Shown in pieces: positions 12,905 to 27,219 of a stretch of DNA of 64,000 nt. Under the pieces are notes generated by a model, which had not been told where the DNA came from, ran no database searches, and saw only the letters and a list, made by a program, of their open reading frames with translations. The position numbers and the translations under genes are program-made. The stretch comes from Fasciolopsis buskii (lineage: Eukaryota > Platyhelminthes > Trematoda > Plagiorchiida > Fasciolidae), in contig LUCM01005711.1 in NCBI GenBank assembly GCA_008360955.1, positions 41,474 through 105,473 on the forward strand. Direction: 5' to 3'. How positions within the stretch are numbered: position 1 is the first letter of the stretch; each line of letters starts with the position of its first letter.

Positions 12905-15150
12905 CAGATGGCCTGGCTTCAAGTGTTCGCGGACAGATTGGTGTGAGGACAGCTGTGAGTATGGGTTACAAGTGTGCACTGTTGGACTGGATCCTTATTA
13001 GCCGTCCTTTGTGTATTTCGGCTGTACGGTTCTGCATGTATCAAAAATAGTTGACCGAAACGTTCTTGTTTGTCGTCACTTCTGTGTATGCGCCTACGAA
13101 CTGCAGCTCCCCTGAGGCCAAAGATAGGTCCTTGTTCCGATTAGTCTGCACTGTGTATTCCAGGGTTTTTTTCGTCGTTGTTACTGATTTTAACTCCCAA
13201 AGGGAAACAGAATAATACATAAATCCCCATATTTTGTTCTCACCGATCCCACCTATAACGCTGAGGGCTCCATTGGGGTTTATTCCAACCACGGAGTGCC
13301 TCTTGAGAAACCAACTTTTGTCATAAAAAACGGCGTCAAATCAACTGGTGCTCTCCTTTGGCTTTACGGTGTTGGACTTAGATTAATCACAGTGTCATTA
13401 GTCACACGTAGGGGAATTCAACGAGCCACTGTCGAACTTTCTTATCGACATCTATGGACTAAGATCATGCTTCAAGGCTTGCTCGCTTTAGTGTATGCCT
13501 AATCTGTAATAGGATCAACACAAAAACCACTTTCCTACTTAGCTGATTCTGGACGATAGTCACCAACTTCAGTTTCAATAGCGGCTCTCAACGCAGCTGT
13601 CATCTCAATAGAAGATCCAGTACCCGAACGAACAATGTCAGTAGATCAAAGAAGCCTGTCCCAGCAGCAGTCACCACGCAGCACTCCAGGCCAGTTGAAC
13701 CTAGCAAGCTGTGGGTTTTCTCGTTTTCAGTAGTTCTGTTGGAAGGTAGTATATCTGTCTTCCCCGGAGTCACCTGCGATGAGACACGCAAACCAGTGAC
13801 AGACAATTTGACCATCGGAATCAGAAATGACCGCGAGCAATGGTGGCGGAAGAAAATGGAAAACGCTGTAGCTATTAGGAGTAGTCGTAAACTTTCCCAG
13901 CTGACCATGAGCACCGGTCCGCAGAAGCCAGGTATGATTAAGGTGGTCGAGGAATCCGGCGGCTTAGTGAACCACCCGTGGAATCCCCGACCATTGCCTT
14001 GGGTGGAGCAATTTAGGAAACAGTTCATTTGGTCTATTTCCATATTCGATTTTTCACTTATGCTTGGAAGTGGTGATTGCAAAGTTCTAGCATCGGAGTC
14101 AATGAAACTCCTGTGATCAACCTGGGAAAGCGAGCCCGCTCCTAGGCACTGGTGCACTGGTGCGAATAGGCGATTGTATGGAATGACAAGATGGGGAAGG
14201 GATCCTCGTGCGAAAATCCAAAAGATTATATTGATAAGCACTGTATTCAAGATGCCCGCGGGCATTATCCTCCTGCAGTTATTTGTTGCCCACGAGTGGT
14301 TGGGATCAAGCTCGTTTACGACCAAATATTCTCTCTGCAACAAATTTAAAAAGATTGGGACAACTTCCATAGATCCACGGTCACTGTATTCATCACTCTT
14401 AGCCTCAGTCGACGACGCAAATCCATGGAGCTTCCTCGCATTACAAGGTGGTCCACAGAAATTCATTTAACTTATCCAGCCATTGTATTCAAGCAGTCAA
14501 ATTCAAGTTCGACATTTACCCGAGTTCCCAGAAGAGATGGTGTTCGTCAGCGACGCCCTCTCCACTCCTCTTTTCAACTTCTATTACCAGATGGTTACGG
14601 GATTGCCGAACTCTCATGCGAGAATAGTGTCACTGATAGTTGCTCAGGCAGGGGAGTGGTTAACCTGAAATATAAAGACAATTTTGTGCTTCACGGTAGA
14701 GCTTTTAGAGAACTGCCGAATTAATCGATTGCCTTAAAGACACCGCAGCCATCTTGGAAAGCTGTTCACATTTTAGAAATCCTAAATGTTGTTGCAGGAC
14801 TCAGTTCGCTGTAAATCGAGCTTTTTTCTTAAAGAAGAAGGAATCGGTAAAAGAAGACATATTTGGTATGTAAACAGTCAAAACTCACCTAGCGGTCCTG
14901 TATCGAATGAAACACTGTCGTGTATGCAGAAGGATCGGTTGGGATTCCCACAATCTGAGGCATTCGTGGAGCTTGCAATATATCTGTTTATCAATCAGAT
15001 GTCGAGTGCACACAGCGGCGTTGAGGATGGTATCGCTAACCAACTCCTTCATGTCCGCTGTTGATGGATGATGCGCGATTGCTTTCTAGGTAGGAATAAA
15101 ATTTTTAGCGAATTTTTTAAGTAACTCAGTTTAGCTGTAAGATTCTGGGC
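12905..15150 (+). mobile_element. degenerate RTE-type non-LTR retrotransposon
   Basis: Translating across many frameshifts recovers the domain order of a fluke endonuclease/reverse-transcriptase element. Endonuclease traces lie at about 12920-13190, with a stretch reading LLDWI and then VYAPTNCSSPEAKDR followed by VVTDFNSQ, close to the usual VYAPTxCSSPEAKDR ... VVAGDFNAQ. A linker follows at 13740-14010 (NDREQWWRKKME, then RKLSQLTMSTGPQKPG). Reverse-transcriptase pieces include YDQIFSLQQ near 14310 (usual xDQIFTLRQ) and a GVRQ-like block near 14540. The C-terminal connection is read at 14940-15060 (NLRHSW). No long frame survives, so the copy is dead. The antisense 288-codon frame at 13600-14466 is a shadow of it. 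Confidence 0.78.
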
Positions 15151-18100
15151 CATATGGTGTGATCTTTGAAAGAGGGATCTGAGTTGAATAGATTAGAACG
15201 GTTTGGATATAATTTACGCATGCCTACAGAATGATTGTCTCGTTTTGCGTTCTTCTCCATTGCAGGCAATGGTTAACTGATAGATCAAGGTGGCCATTTG
15301 ATGAAATGTCAGCAACGTATAGAAATCCTAACTGGTCGCTTGGACCTTTTGATCCCCTTAGGATTACCGGGTTCGGGTCTCAGACATCTGCCCAAGCGAT
15401 ATTTAGAAACAGCGGGTGATGCGATTCAGTTTCCCACTGAATGTCGAAACCTTTAATCTCTCAATTAGCCGTTCAACTTCCCATTTTGTTGTCCGTTGCT
15501 CAATGCTCTCTACATCTTTTGGTGCTGCCGTTTGATCACCATTGCCAAGGGACGTTGATGTAAAGTTAACTGAAAAATAATGCTTGGTCCAATAAAGGCC
15601 TAAATCATCAACAAACTTTCGATGATGGGCGCGGTATGATGAGCGTTTTGAGGGCAGAAACGAAGCGAAAATAGCGCAAAACCAAAATTTCAAAGGTTAA
15701 CGAACAAACATCACGCGACTGCGAGAATCAAAAACAACATACCAGAAAGGTGATCACGATTAATGTGACCCTGAAAGGCACAGTGTCAAAGAAGAAGTAA
15801 AACATTTTGAAGTAAGTGCATGATATGAGTCATTAGGTCAAACCACCCGGTCCTTTTACATTAAACAGTTAGAACTTCACTTACGGTGGTCTAACAAAGC
15901 GTAGAATAATACAGAAGTTCCACACTGGTTCATTTATGATTGCCTCAAGATATGTTCAAAACGATGTATTAGTAATATGACATTAAATGCGGAAATGCCG
16001 TGAAGCAAAAAGAAAACAAAGGCTGAACATGTATGATGCTCACCGTCCAGATCATTCTGACTTGTAACTGTATTTGGTGCACCTACTGTTCCTACTACTT
16101 ATTCCCATCGTTTGTGAGTAAAGAGCAGTAGAACGTGAGTGCTTTACTGAGTATACCAACTACTTTCGAGAGTCTAAAGAAGCTAGTAAAGACAAATGTT
16201 TCCTCTAGTAAATTTCTTCAAACAGATGGATCGGTTCGACTGGGTCATTCGATTCGATAAATTATATGAATAGCAAACGAGCTCAATTTAATCGGTGAAG
16301 CTGTATATGGCTGTCGAACTTATTAAAATAGTCCAATAATTTTGTGGTAATCAGGACTAAGACGAGTACACACCAAATACAGTTAAGGCTTTCTTTGTTT
16401 GGTAATATCGAATCGGTCTGGATGTGAACGAGATTTGATTTTATTGTACAAATTGTCGTATCGGTCCCACTTGTTGGTTAATAAAATGATTGTTTTAATA
16501 TAGATGCTCCAGTAGCTTCGAATTTTTTTATCTTATGTCGTTCGGTTATGGCTTTCTTCCGGTTCTGTATTAACATGAAAAACACCCGAGATTATAAATT
16601 TGGTATGGTACGCTATATAGTGTGCCATTTGTTGTCCAGCATACCTTCTATGGAACTCATCCACTTTCCCTTCACCAGACATGCGGACGTAACGTGAACG
16701 TCTTCATTCTTCTATTTCAAATAGAAGACTTGTTTTGATTAATATAAAAGTAGAAACAATCTATGCAGTAGATTAGCCTGACTATCAGGTTATAGGCTAT
16801 AGGGATTTGTTTAGGTCAACTAGCCTCTGTGCTTCACTAGTCAGCACGAACAAAGTCCATTAGCTTTGGTCTATTCGGCGACCTTGGGCAGACAGTAAGA
16901 AGTTTGCTCTTTCACTTTACGCCTCGTAATTTAACCTTTGAACCCAGAGAGGAATTTTATACTTCCAGTTGTGCGCTATTGTTTCCATTTACAGCACATG
17001 GGTATTTGGTAGTGCGGAAGAACACTACCAATTTCACGCATGCACTGACAATATCACCTCAGCTGGTGAGGAGAACTTCGTGATCTAAACTCCAGGCTTA
17101 GTGACAAGAACCTTCTGAAGATTGTTTGCAATTTTTCGGGTAATCATCTTATTCCCTTTGAAAGCGTTCCCCTCGTCCTGTAAACCCATGCCTCCCATGT
17201 GCCAAGGAAGCACCCGATTACTCGCGTTCCCCTTTTTTCTTCAGCTGGGTCATCATAAAAGATTTGGATAAACGTCCTAACTCATATGTTCATATGGGCC
17301 GCCGAGGGGTCGATCGAGAACGACTAAGACAGTGAACTCGCCATCTGCCTGTTTCTTGAAACTGCAAGGTGCTAACCGAAACATAATGCAACTGAGACGA
17401 AAATTTCAGCGCACAACATTCGTCTTATATATCCAATGCAACAAATGTATTCAAATATTGGTAGCACTTGTCGCAACAGTTGCAAATCTGACTAGCGAAC
17501 AGTCCTTAGCAATTTTAGTCAACATATTTTGGCTATTTTATCTTGAAATCCTATACTTGTTGAATTATACCTGTTAGAGACTGGCGCAACACAAAGAGCA
17601 TTCTGTCACGAGCCTCAAAATATTGTGCTGTGTTTCGCACCACTCTCACGGGCAAATGCCCGTCAATATTTTCCACATTGTGAGGTTAGACGTATCACAC
17701 AGGCAAATCCATTCGTTTGAAATTTGAGTTAAAAAACATGTGCCTCGTTCGCAGGTACTGTGGATGTAACTTAATCGATATCGGAGATGGATAATCACCT
17801 CCGATTCATATAATCAAAATCTTCAGGTTACTTATCATGAATAAAAGTTTCACGAAGAGCCAAGGGTTTCCCACATCTTTCAGCTATCCAGCAAACGTGC
17901 GGAAGACAGGGCATTCATTGTAAGCTGACAATGAATATCTGACAATAATCCGTCTTTACAAAACTAGTAGTTGTGGCCGTTGGCAGCGAAACAAGAGGTC
18001 GCAGCAACGGACATTGGATGAAAAGAACTAACTAGCTAATCATTGTTTATCTGCAGTGGAATAACACTCGCGTGCATGTTTCGCACAGCGCTCTTACTCG

Positions 18101-19429
18101 ACTGCCCGACCGAGGCATTCGGGCTTTGTGTCAATCATTGTAAGACAGTCTCGTGATCGAGCAGTCACACGCACACAGCATATGCTGGTCGACAAAATTC
18201 TACATTAACCATTGGGTCCATTCTCCGACCTATTCTGTGCATGGTTTTTTCGATTATTCTGATGCACAGATGCAGACTGGCTTCATTTGGTATACACACT
18301 GGAATATTTGTAAAAAAATTTTCATCGAGGACCTGTGCATTCAAAACACCTTATAGATGAAGCTGCTTCCCAAAAAGTTAGCCAGTATGTGAGCTGTAAT
18401 CGTTTCGAGAAAGTCAAGAAGAAATTGAACTGTTTGTTTAACCCATATACGAAATCAAGACAAGTCTTTACTAAAACCAAACGGACCAAAAATAAAACAC
18501 CATTTTCTGCGGGAGTGCAACCTTTTTGGATTTGGACATCAAATGAAAGGTCTCATTCTGACCTCTGAGGATAATGGGGATGTTGGCTAATTACATGCCA
18601 GACATTTAACAAGCTAGTTACAAATAAACAAGAAACGTAATTACATCCGAATATTGGTCCTGACTTCCTGTCACTTACAATTGCAATAATAAGGTGCAGC
18701 AAGTGCAAAGAATAGAAAATTTTGCGTTTCAAAGCTGACGGAACACGTGATGCATACCCAATGGTGGTCTTTGGTATACAAGGAACACTCGATCTAGGAA
18801 AACAGTGAGTGAAATCATTCAGCAAAGCGTCCAATAGACCCAAGGTCCAGATCAAAATACAGTGTTGGCGAACGATTGTTTTAGATGAATCATCCTGAAG
18901 CCGTTACAATCGCATTTATCTGACATAAGATGCAGTTAGCGTAGCGGTCACTGCTTGCGCAAAACAAGAACAAAAAGACTAAAATATAAGTTCTTTTTAA
19001 AACTCCCATGAGAAAGATATGCTGTGTAACACCCAGGACTTGAGCTGATTCCAAGTCATCAAAGTTTGCTGGTGGGAGAACGGTGTTCATATCATTAATA
19101 CTAGGTCAAAAATCTACAGCCGTTAACAAAAAAGAATAATTAACAGTTAAAACAATTGGAACGATACCGACGAATTAGTTTAGGTAGATGGGATAACGGT
19201 GCTGAGATCGTCATACCAAATCGCTCTGATTACATTACATCGAGAAGTCATCAATATTGCTCAATGAAGAAGCTGAATTCGGCAATCATGCCTCCGAAAA
19301 CGATCCAACTGAATAGCGAGGGGAAAGAGATTGCAGTCAAGCTGAAAACTCTTTAATGCAGTGCTTATATGTTTTTCTGGCTTATCTGAAGTGTTAAAAC
19401 ATGTAGGGTTAACAATGTCATTGATTTAT
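15151..19429. other. no recognisable gene (4.3 kb)
   Basis: Open frames are short (15403-15693 on the minus strand, 17332-17577 and 18335-18568 on the plus strand) and show no domain. No tandem repeats or RNA genes were seen. It is probably intronic or intergenic. Confidence 0.55.
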
Positions 19430-20645
19430 AGGTTTCCCAAAAGTTCACAATTATGAAGTGCCTTAACATCCTGTTCTTCCCAAGATCAAATCAGCTTTCA
19501 TTCAGCAGCTCAGTGGCTTGAATAAATACGGAAGCCAGCGCGAAACCAGATTGCTGGGCACAAAAGCGGCTGTAAATTGCAGTTTGCGAATGCCATCAAA
19601 GAGGCAAATATCAATGAGATGTCAATGGTTTCATTAGACGTTGCCTCTCTGCTTACAGACGCGACCCTACTGGGAACGGCAAAATCTTTCTGCTCCTTCA
19701 GCAACACAGAACACACGTCGATGGGACTTCTGACTGGGAGTTTTAGAGACTTGTTGGTTAAATGAAATTTAGTATGCAGCTTTTATGTGAAGTAGTTTAT
19801 GACCGACATGAGGGCGGAGCTGCAATAAGGTCACCACTTCGTTCACTCCTAGTCGATAGCTTTTTGCCATATTGGAGTTTTCTGATGTCAATAATTTCAG
19901 GTATCTGCCAGCACCACCTTAAATTGGGCAACATCTGGATTACCAAAATGCTAGATAAATCGATGAGGTTGCAACGATGGTCAAGAAAGCCAATCTGGCG
20001 ATAGAGTTTTTCTGCTGAGTTATTAGAGGAAAACCACTTACACCTCCTGGAAGTGGCTCTAAAGATGCATCCAGAGAGCTCAGTCTAAAGAAGAGTTTTA
20101 GCGCAGTGATATGGAATGGGCAGTAAACAACTCTTCACACTTTCTACCCATATGCTAAAAAGGAAACATCATAAGACGTTTAATCTCAATGGCGATGTAT
20201 AGGCTTCGATGAACTCTTGAAGCAGAACTGCAAAAGTCCACACCGTCATATCTGAAAATAGATACAATGATAGATTTGACCACACTGAAAGTTCTAGGAG
20301 AGGCTAAGAGAACTATTCTGTAGTTTTTGCTTCAAGGTCTACGCCACAGAGGAGAGGGTCTGCAGGATATCATATGCTGTAGTCAGAGCCACAACTAACA
20401 GGGCTGCAATCAAATGCCACTTATCAACTAAACCTGTCATTAAACATGGGAACAGGGGTGAATTTCTTTCACTGGCCTCTGCGATCATTGGTACCAATTC
20501 AAATGCACCTCTTGTATCATTTGCGTAGGTCGAACAGGAAGACCTTCGCCTAAACGAGTCAAAGAACATCGGCCAGACTAGTTTCAGTGAGGGGAGAATG
20601 AATCTGCTTACAGCTGGACCACAGCCCATTTACTGTACTCAGGGC
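19430..20645 (+). mobile_element. Penelope-like element remnant (RT and GIY-YIG)
   Basis: Reading across frameshifts gives, in order: a KVHN block at about 19436, as in the RT start of Penelope-like elements; FANAIKEANINEMSMVSLDV (19574-19643), the first RT aspartate motif, where these elements usually read xMVSxDVxSLFT; a segment at about 19762-19870 corresponding to the DGVAMGSPLGPLLAD block but decayed to EGGAAIRSPLRSLLVD; and a 3' part at 20500-20575 reading CTSCIICVGRTGRPSPKRVK followed by EH, matching the GIY-YIG endonuclease core of the family. The YADD region between about 19900 and 20040 is missing. Numerous stops show it is inactive. Confidence 0.75.
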
Positions 20646-21999
20646 ATCCGAAGGAACTGGATGATGTTTTTCATGTTATGTTCAAAGAATCACGCCAGGA
20701 ATCAAATACAATTAGATCTCTAATGTTAGAGGCAGTGGGTGCAATCATCGTAAGTGTACTCAGGCCTGAGGTGTGCGTGCAAAAGCGCTCACGCTTCCCC
20801 TAGATCAGGTCACGGGACAACACCAACCACATTTCTCACCCCCCACTCTATCAGCCAATCGATCCGTTGACCAATCGATCGAATAGTAAATCGACGACAA
20901 AAGCAATAGCTGTTCCATTACCCATGTGTCATACCAGGTGAGTGCGATTGTAATGGTATGAGAATAAATCTCCGAAAACACGTATTAGGCAGCATCGTGT
21001 ATCTTGATTTAAGTCACTTCTTTGACGTTTGTCCATATTCCAACAGACAACGGGGAGGTTCGTGTTGCAGTCTGGAATTTACTCGGAAACTGAAAAATGT
21101 TTCGCGTTTTGTAATTATTGGGATCGGGGACAGAAAATGCAATGACATTTTGTTGTAAATTAGACGGAGGCATTTAATGGTGAAATATACCAAGCAAGGA
21201 GACTGGATATGGTTGCTGACACACTCCGGAACAACCGTTTCAGTGCTGCAGACCGAATACGCAACATTCGAACCAGTACGACTTTAACGAAGGCAAACTA
21301 ACACAACTATCGGTTACTGGTTATTTGCCAGCACGCGATTCTGCTAATCAAACAGTAATAAATTCCGTTTTTCCAATTGTTTTGGAGAATCCTTCAAATG
21401 CAATGTTTTTGCTAGGAAGTGCGTGCACGATTTGGCGAATTTCAATTAAAAAATGCCCATGTAAATTAGTGACTAGTTTCCCATATTTTTATAACATTGG
21501 CATTCACAATAATAAACGGATTCGCACAAAGATGGTTTACCAAGGGATTTGATTTATGTTCACATTTATAATTCACACTTGCCTGGTTTTTACTTTGTTC
21601 CAAAGGAAGCGAATGAGGCGCGGTTCGATGGAGTGTTAGTGAATAGGGAAGCTGCTAAGTAAAACAAACAACACACATTTTTTTATTTTATTTGCATGTT
21701 ATGTTATTTTTTGACATGTTCCACGATTACACAGAAAGAGGATAAACTGAAGATGAATACAGATCCAGCGGGTACTGAGCACAGCCTTTTTTAAAGCATT
21801 GACCCAGAAGGGAATAGGATGGAATGGGAAAACGGAGTTTGAGGAAGTTATACTTCCAGGTTGCCCAGGCCAAAGGACTTGACTTTCTTCGGTATCCACG
21901 ACCGGAATGTTTACCTATCAACAGCTTAATCTGCAAGACAATGGACAGGAGCTGGGGTCGGTAAACCACTAGGGATCGATGATTGGTTTTCCATTTCCT
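20646..21999. other. no recognisable gene (1.4 kb)
   Basis: Short unsupported frames only. The plus-strand reading at 20958-21158 contains a faint YLDLSHFFDV string, not enough to call a reverse transcriptase. Confidence 0.5.
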
Positions 22000-22260
22000 A
22001 CTCCCTTAGGATGATATTAGACATCCTCCGTGCCAAGCAAACCCCTGTTGCACAGATGTTGGTGAGTATTTATCCGTCCGTGGTTGATTTGAAATGAGTT
22101 AGTCACTTGGAAATTATACGCACGGGGTGTGCGAAACGCATGGTCATTTGGGAACACTTCGAAAGTATTCCGGGTGAGTAACCATCTCGGAGCCTAAGAC
22201 ACTCATCCCAACTTTGTTATGGCTTTCGGGGGGTGGCCTTAGTAGAGCAAAACATAAGAT
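22000..22260 (+). repeat. dispersed repeat, family B copy 1
   Basis: The section at 22140-22210 (catttgggaacacttcg ... tctcggagcctaagacactc) is a diverged copy of 49160-49230 (gatttgggagcatttcg ... ttcggagcctgaggcactc). A third relative, in reverse orientation, is at 60780-61030. No coding capacity is seen; it is an interspersed repeat of unknown class. Confidence 0.55.
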
Positions 22261-25200
22261 AGAGAACTTCCTCCACTAAGAAGAAAAAGCGGAAATAGTC
22301 AGACAATAGGTTGATGCAAAAACATTAGGATAAATTTTTAAGCGTCCGCTTTCCATTTTAAAGTTTTCATATTAGATTTATTTTCTACTCCAGGCAGGTC
22401 CTGACTTCCCAAACTAGTTTGATGTTAGGAAATAAACGAAATTTGACACCAATATAGCAATTCATTATTATTCCGATACTCCACGATTGAAATATCACTT
22501 TAATCACTATATTTTGCTATCCAGCCAGCAGCTTAGTTCTTAGAGAAAAAAGTTATAGGTTATTTTATTGGCCTTTAAATTTTTGGAATTGGACAGTGCA
22601 TGGTTGTGATGTACGTTGAGTAGAAATAACATACTGAAACGATGTTTTTATTGCTGAAGATCAGTAGGAATGAGGATCCCCGAATGAAAAGCAGTGGTGG
22701 TCTTAATGCATGATTACTCTTGTCTAATAACGTTGTTAACGAGCTTTAGGTATTCCAAGAGTAAGCGCTTCTATGAATACGCTTGTAATTATAGGTCTAC
22801 AAGCTTAATTTTGAATGCGCGCGGATTTCTGGTCTTGAAGGTTGTCTGGAACACCAACATTGACTTCTTCTGTTTTCGTCTCCTGCCGCCAGTTCCTCAG
22901 CCTGTATTATATATCGTTGGCATGTTTTCACCGATCACGTGTCGCATCTGCTGAACAAAATTCCCTGCTGACCTGTGGAATACACCGACGTTAGACGCTC
23001 TTCTGAGAGATCTGCTTAGTCTCGCCAGACGAAAACATAGTAGAAGGCTGAATGGAAATGGTTAGCTTAATTTTTGTGAAAACTCATTGTCCGATTGTTA
23101 CTGGCCAATATTGTACAAAAACAATGTAGACATGAGAAGATATCTTGACCAACTACCAGTGAAGTTAAATTGTTATACAATGCCGAACCCAATGAGTGAT
23201 TCAAATAAATCAAGACTGAGGATCTTTCACTAGTTAGGAAAGACTAAAAACCTCCCGTTACTGGATTATGTATGCCCTGTAGGTTATAGAATCAGGAATT
23301 TGATCGGTCGACTTAATCGCCACTGAGAAACCCAAAGCGATATCCGGTGGTAAGGCGCTTCAACGAAACATGACGCAGATGGCTGGAGACCGGGAACTTT
23401 GTACACAGCCAAACCGTGGTATCTATCTATCCGTGCCTTAATATGGATGTCAACCCATACAGAACCGATTAATGCTACCTACGTCCCTTCTGTTTGTCCT
23501 GTTCGTGTAACTGTGGCTGTCAGCCCTCAGGGAAATTTCTTCCCAGCCTTTTATACTGGAGTATGAAATCAATGGTTTTTGTGATTTATTTAGTTTGCAT
23601 CGCATATCTGAAAACAATGTATGTTGCTGAATCGAATTAACTCTTTGATGAGGACTTTGATCTTATTAATGAAATTCTGACAATCCTCAGATTAGTGGCT
23701 CAATTATCGACCTGCATAATTTTCCAGATTCGGCATTCCACCGAGAAATGATCAAAAAAGAACACTGCTGCTTTCTAAGTATAGTTGTTTGAAACCCTCG
23801 CGTTGGCTATAATCCATAGATTTTCGGCAAGCTGTTCAGAGCAACGCAGTGTTATTTCATTTCGAAATTGTTTTTTCATGTCCAGTGGTGATGTCGAGGT
23901 AGGCTCAACATTACAATGCACATATACGAAAATCCTCGGATTAGAATAGCGACGTTTTGGATAGCTGTTGATCAAACATGGACACTGGAAGAGAAACCTG
24001 AAAAAGATTACAAACCAAGCCGTTCAAAAGAGGCTGGCGCAAAGCCACTCATCTTTGTACCTAGGGTGATCAACACACATACACCAAAAGCACATTTCAT
24101 GGAGTCATATTGTGCGGCACTTCAAACAGTTTTAATATTGTATCCACTTGTGACAATGACATAGGCCCTAAGAAACGACTGTAAAGAATTGACTTCGGGA
24201 TTCATATTACTTATAGTGTCTCTGGCTACGGGCACACTACTGTTCGGGCGGTAGGGATACTGAATAAGCTGTTAATAAACACTTACTATTTTTGAGCTTA
24301 TGTTTCCACTGTATCGCGGTTTGCAAATACAACTTGTGGCTTTTGCAAACTAAGACGAAGGTTGATATACAACTGTGAAGAATTAGACTTTCAAGCAACA
24401 TATCACTTCTGTTCAGTCCGGAAAATGTGATGTGGTTGGAATGCTTCGCGATGAACGTTTGTCTCTTAAATTTGCAAGGTATTAATTTTACATTCAACGT
24501 ATTATACAGTAATTTTACTTGAGAACGTTTTGTGGAAATAAAAAACTCGGTCCAAAATTCCTTGTGAAAAAAGGAACTTAAAAGTCCAGGCATTCTCCTA
24601 ACCGCAATATACGCTGTCCGTTTCATTTACCACTTTCCCCACACATCGGTTCACAAACAAGAGCTAACAGCCAAATCTGTTTCTCCAGAGGGATCTATGG
24701 AATTGCTTGAAACAACGAAGCCGTTAGAATAATTCCATATTTGTCATAACTGTCACTTCCTCATTTCATATTATATCAATGTGTTGATGCATACTCGGCT
24801 GTGGGACCTGGACTGTGATCATATCAGTAGCTTTTTACTACTTAAAACAGAAAGGAGAATCCTACGCTTTGCCGAGCAAATAGTGAGCTGAAACCAGAAT
24901 CAAGGATGACAGATGGAATTGGTTGAGAATGCCAAATCATCTGCACATCTTATTTTGCATTTTCGCTTGATGTTTCGCCTACCATTTCCCGTGAGAAAGC
25001 AGAAATTGACGACACCACAAGAAGACCGTCGCAGGTTTGCTGAAAACCGCTCAGTCAGGCTAGTGTACTGACTACGTCACCTAAATTGGTGATGGAAGCT
25101 TCGCACTTTAAACGCCGACCTCAGCAGATAGAAAATCACGAAAGACGAAAATTCATCCTTCCACAATGAACGCAGGTGTTGATGACTCCGTTGCGAAACA

Positions 25201-26637
25201 TGGTAGTTCTACAACCAGGAGATAAGTACATCAGCTGAATCTGAATGACAGACATTCGACGTTTTTTCTAACCGGTTGGGCAGGGTGCCGAAAAAAGAAG
25301 CGACCATTTGGTACTTTTTCTAGTTATCACAGAACGTGAAAAATCCCCACTCTAGGTACTGTCGTTATTATAGATAACCCTGTCCCAACTTGGGTCATTA
25401 AATTCAAGGAAGAGTTTTTAATTTGGAATTTCGTTCAGCTACTACAGTGAAGACAGTGCAGTCAGTCAGTCACCGTTTTTCCGAAAGTCGATCAAGTGCG
25501 AGCTGAAAGACGAACGACTTTATGGTTACACTGCTACCCCCAAACACTACCATCGCCACCTCATTTAACGTGACCGCTTTAAATACAGATCGAATATCCC
25601 TGGGCAAATCGGGTTTCTTCTAGCCGTACATTATTTGGTTTGTCGCTAGTAGTTGGACGTGACCCAGACTTTATGCTGTCTTTTCCTTCTTTTTTTACTT
25701 TTCAGAGGTAAATAGGCTGTCAAGAACCGAACCAGAGAACGTGTCAAGCTATGGTTACCTATGATTGAGTTGTTTGACCGAACTACCCCATCATCGATTT
25801 CTTAATTCTGTCCACGCTCTATTAATAAGCCTCGTGCCCCAATTCTATGCTCTTCAGTGGATCATTGTGCCTGTACGTGCTCCAACAAACTTATTCTTGT
25901 GTCAGTATTAAAGTCAGAGACTTGAAATTCTGTTAACATTCCCATGGTTTCGTGAGTGTACTTCAAATATAATCCTGATTATGCATTAGAATTACAGAGG
26001 AGTACGATCGCAAATTCACAGCACTGTTGAACGCGAGATGAAATTCCGTGGGGTGCTCATATTTTGCCAAGCCATTCAATTGAATATAATTTTTCCTCGT
26101 TTGCTTTGGATTTTACCAGTCGGATATTAATTGAAACTACGTAAAATAAAACTGAATCTTACAGCTTTCCATCAATGGCTTAGAATCGTCGTGCGGATTG
26201 GCCATTAGCAAATAATTTCGAAAGAAAATCCAAAATTCGTTCCGTCAAAATTTTATCGCTGCATATAGAATGCGGCGATAAATAGCATCATGTTGGTTGT
26301 AAAGTAGTTTTTAGACAACGGGCCGCTGTAAACTCTCCGGGTTTTATACTCATGTAGCACAAAATCCAATATTGACTTGATTCAATATTTAATTCAAAGT
26401 CCGCTAAACACTGATCCTAATGAGGTTGGACAAGTTGGAACGCATTATACTGGACAAGATGCAAGAGGGCTTTGTGATCGTAAACACAAAGACAAAGACA
26501 AGCTTGCGACTGCAAAAACAAAAACCGAGATTGATTAATAAGGTTTGGCAATTTTACTAGGTGGTTCACAAATGGAAATTCTGTTCCTTGTTGATCTGAA
26601 TAATTTGGAGTGCGTAGTCTCCACCTGAAATGATTGT
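22261..26637. other. no recognisable gene (4.4 kb)
   Basis: Only isolated frames without domains, the longest 24237-24626 on the minus strand (129 codons). No splice-flanked exon or element motif was found. Confidence 0.55.
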
Positions 26638-26722
26638 TTAGTTCAGTTCAGTTTATGCAACCATTAAACTTCCACCAATGAGCCCTAGCTTTGGTTGCTA
26701 CCTTGCACTCCCGCCCGCCAAA
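26638..26722 (+). repeat. short dispersed repeat, family A copy 1
   Basis: It begins tagttcagttcagttta and runs through gccctagctttggttgcta. Two other diverged copies with the same order of words lie at 42660-42735 (+) and 46733-46806 (-). The TTCAG-type end could be the 3' tail of a retroelement. Confidence 0.55.
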
Positions 26723-27219
26723 TGGAAAAATAATGACTAAAGGCAGCAAAACATTTTAGGTTAGCACTTATTTCCGCAACAACCATTCCACTGCATCGAA
26801 ATACCATAAAAATTTGATTCGTTTAGGGGGCTAGAAATTGCTATTTGCTTTCGTGCACTTCGTCTCTTACGATATACACCGCGCAAGCAAGTGGTGTAAT
26901 TTGCGTCAATTGCCAGTCTATAACTTGAAGAAATTGTAGCAAAACCTATACCGGCGGACCGTCCCCAGTAGGTCTAGTTAGATTACCTGGTGGGACCCCA
27001 TGAGGTCCCATGGGGATGGCTAGACATCAGAGTTGACATGGTTATATTCTACAGTTAGCAGCTCTCTTGCATTCAGAATTTCGTTTTCTGGAGATCTGAT
27101 ATGTAATTGATTCCGCCAGTTTGCTCACTACTGTTCGGTACTGTGAGGTATCACATCCAAAATACGTTCTTGATGGGGTTTTTCAAAACAAAATCGATTC
27201 GAATTCAAGAACTGATGAG

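Noticed and set aside
13600..14466. 288-codon minus-strand open frame, the longest complete one without N
   Set aside because: It lies antisense to a recognisable decayed reverse-transcriptase element and has no domain of its own; a chance frame.
20958..21158. YLDLSHFFDV string suggesting a reverse-transcriptase block
   Set aside because: No second RT motif upstream or downstream in any frame.
24237..24626. 129-codon minus-strand frame
   Set aside because: Composition and lack of motifs are consistent with a random frame in AT-rich DNA.
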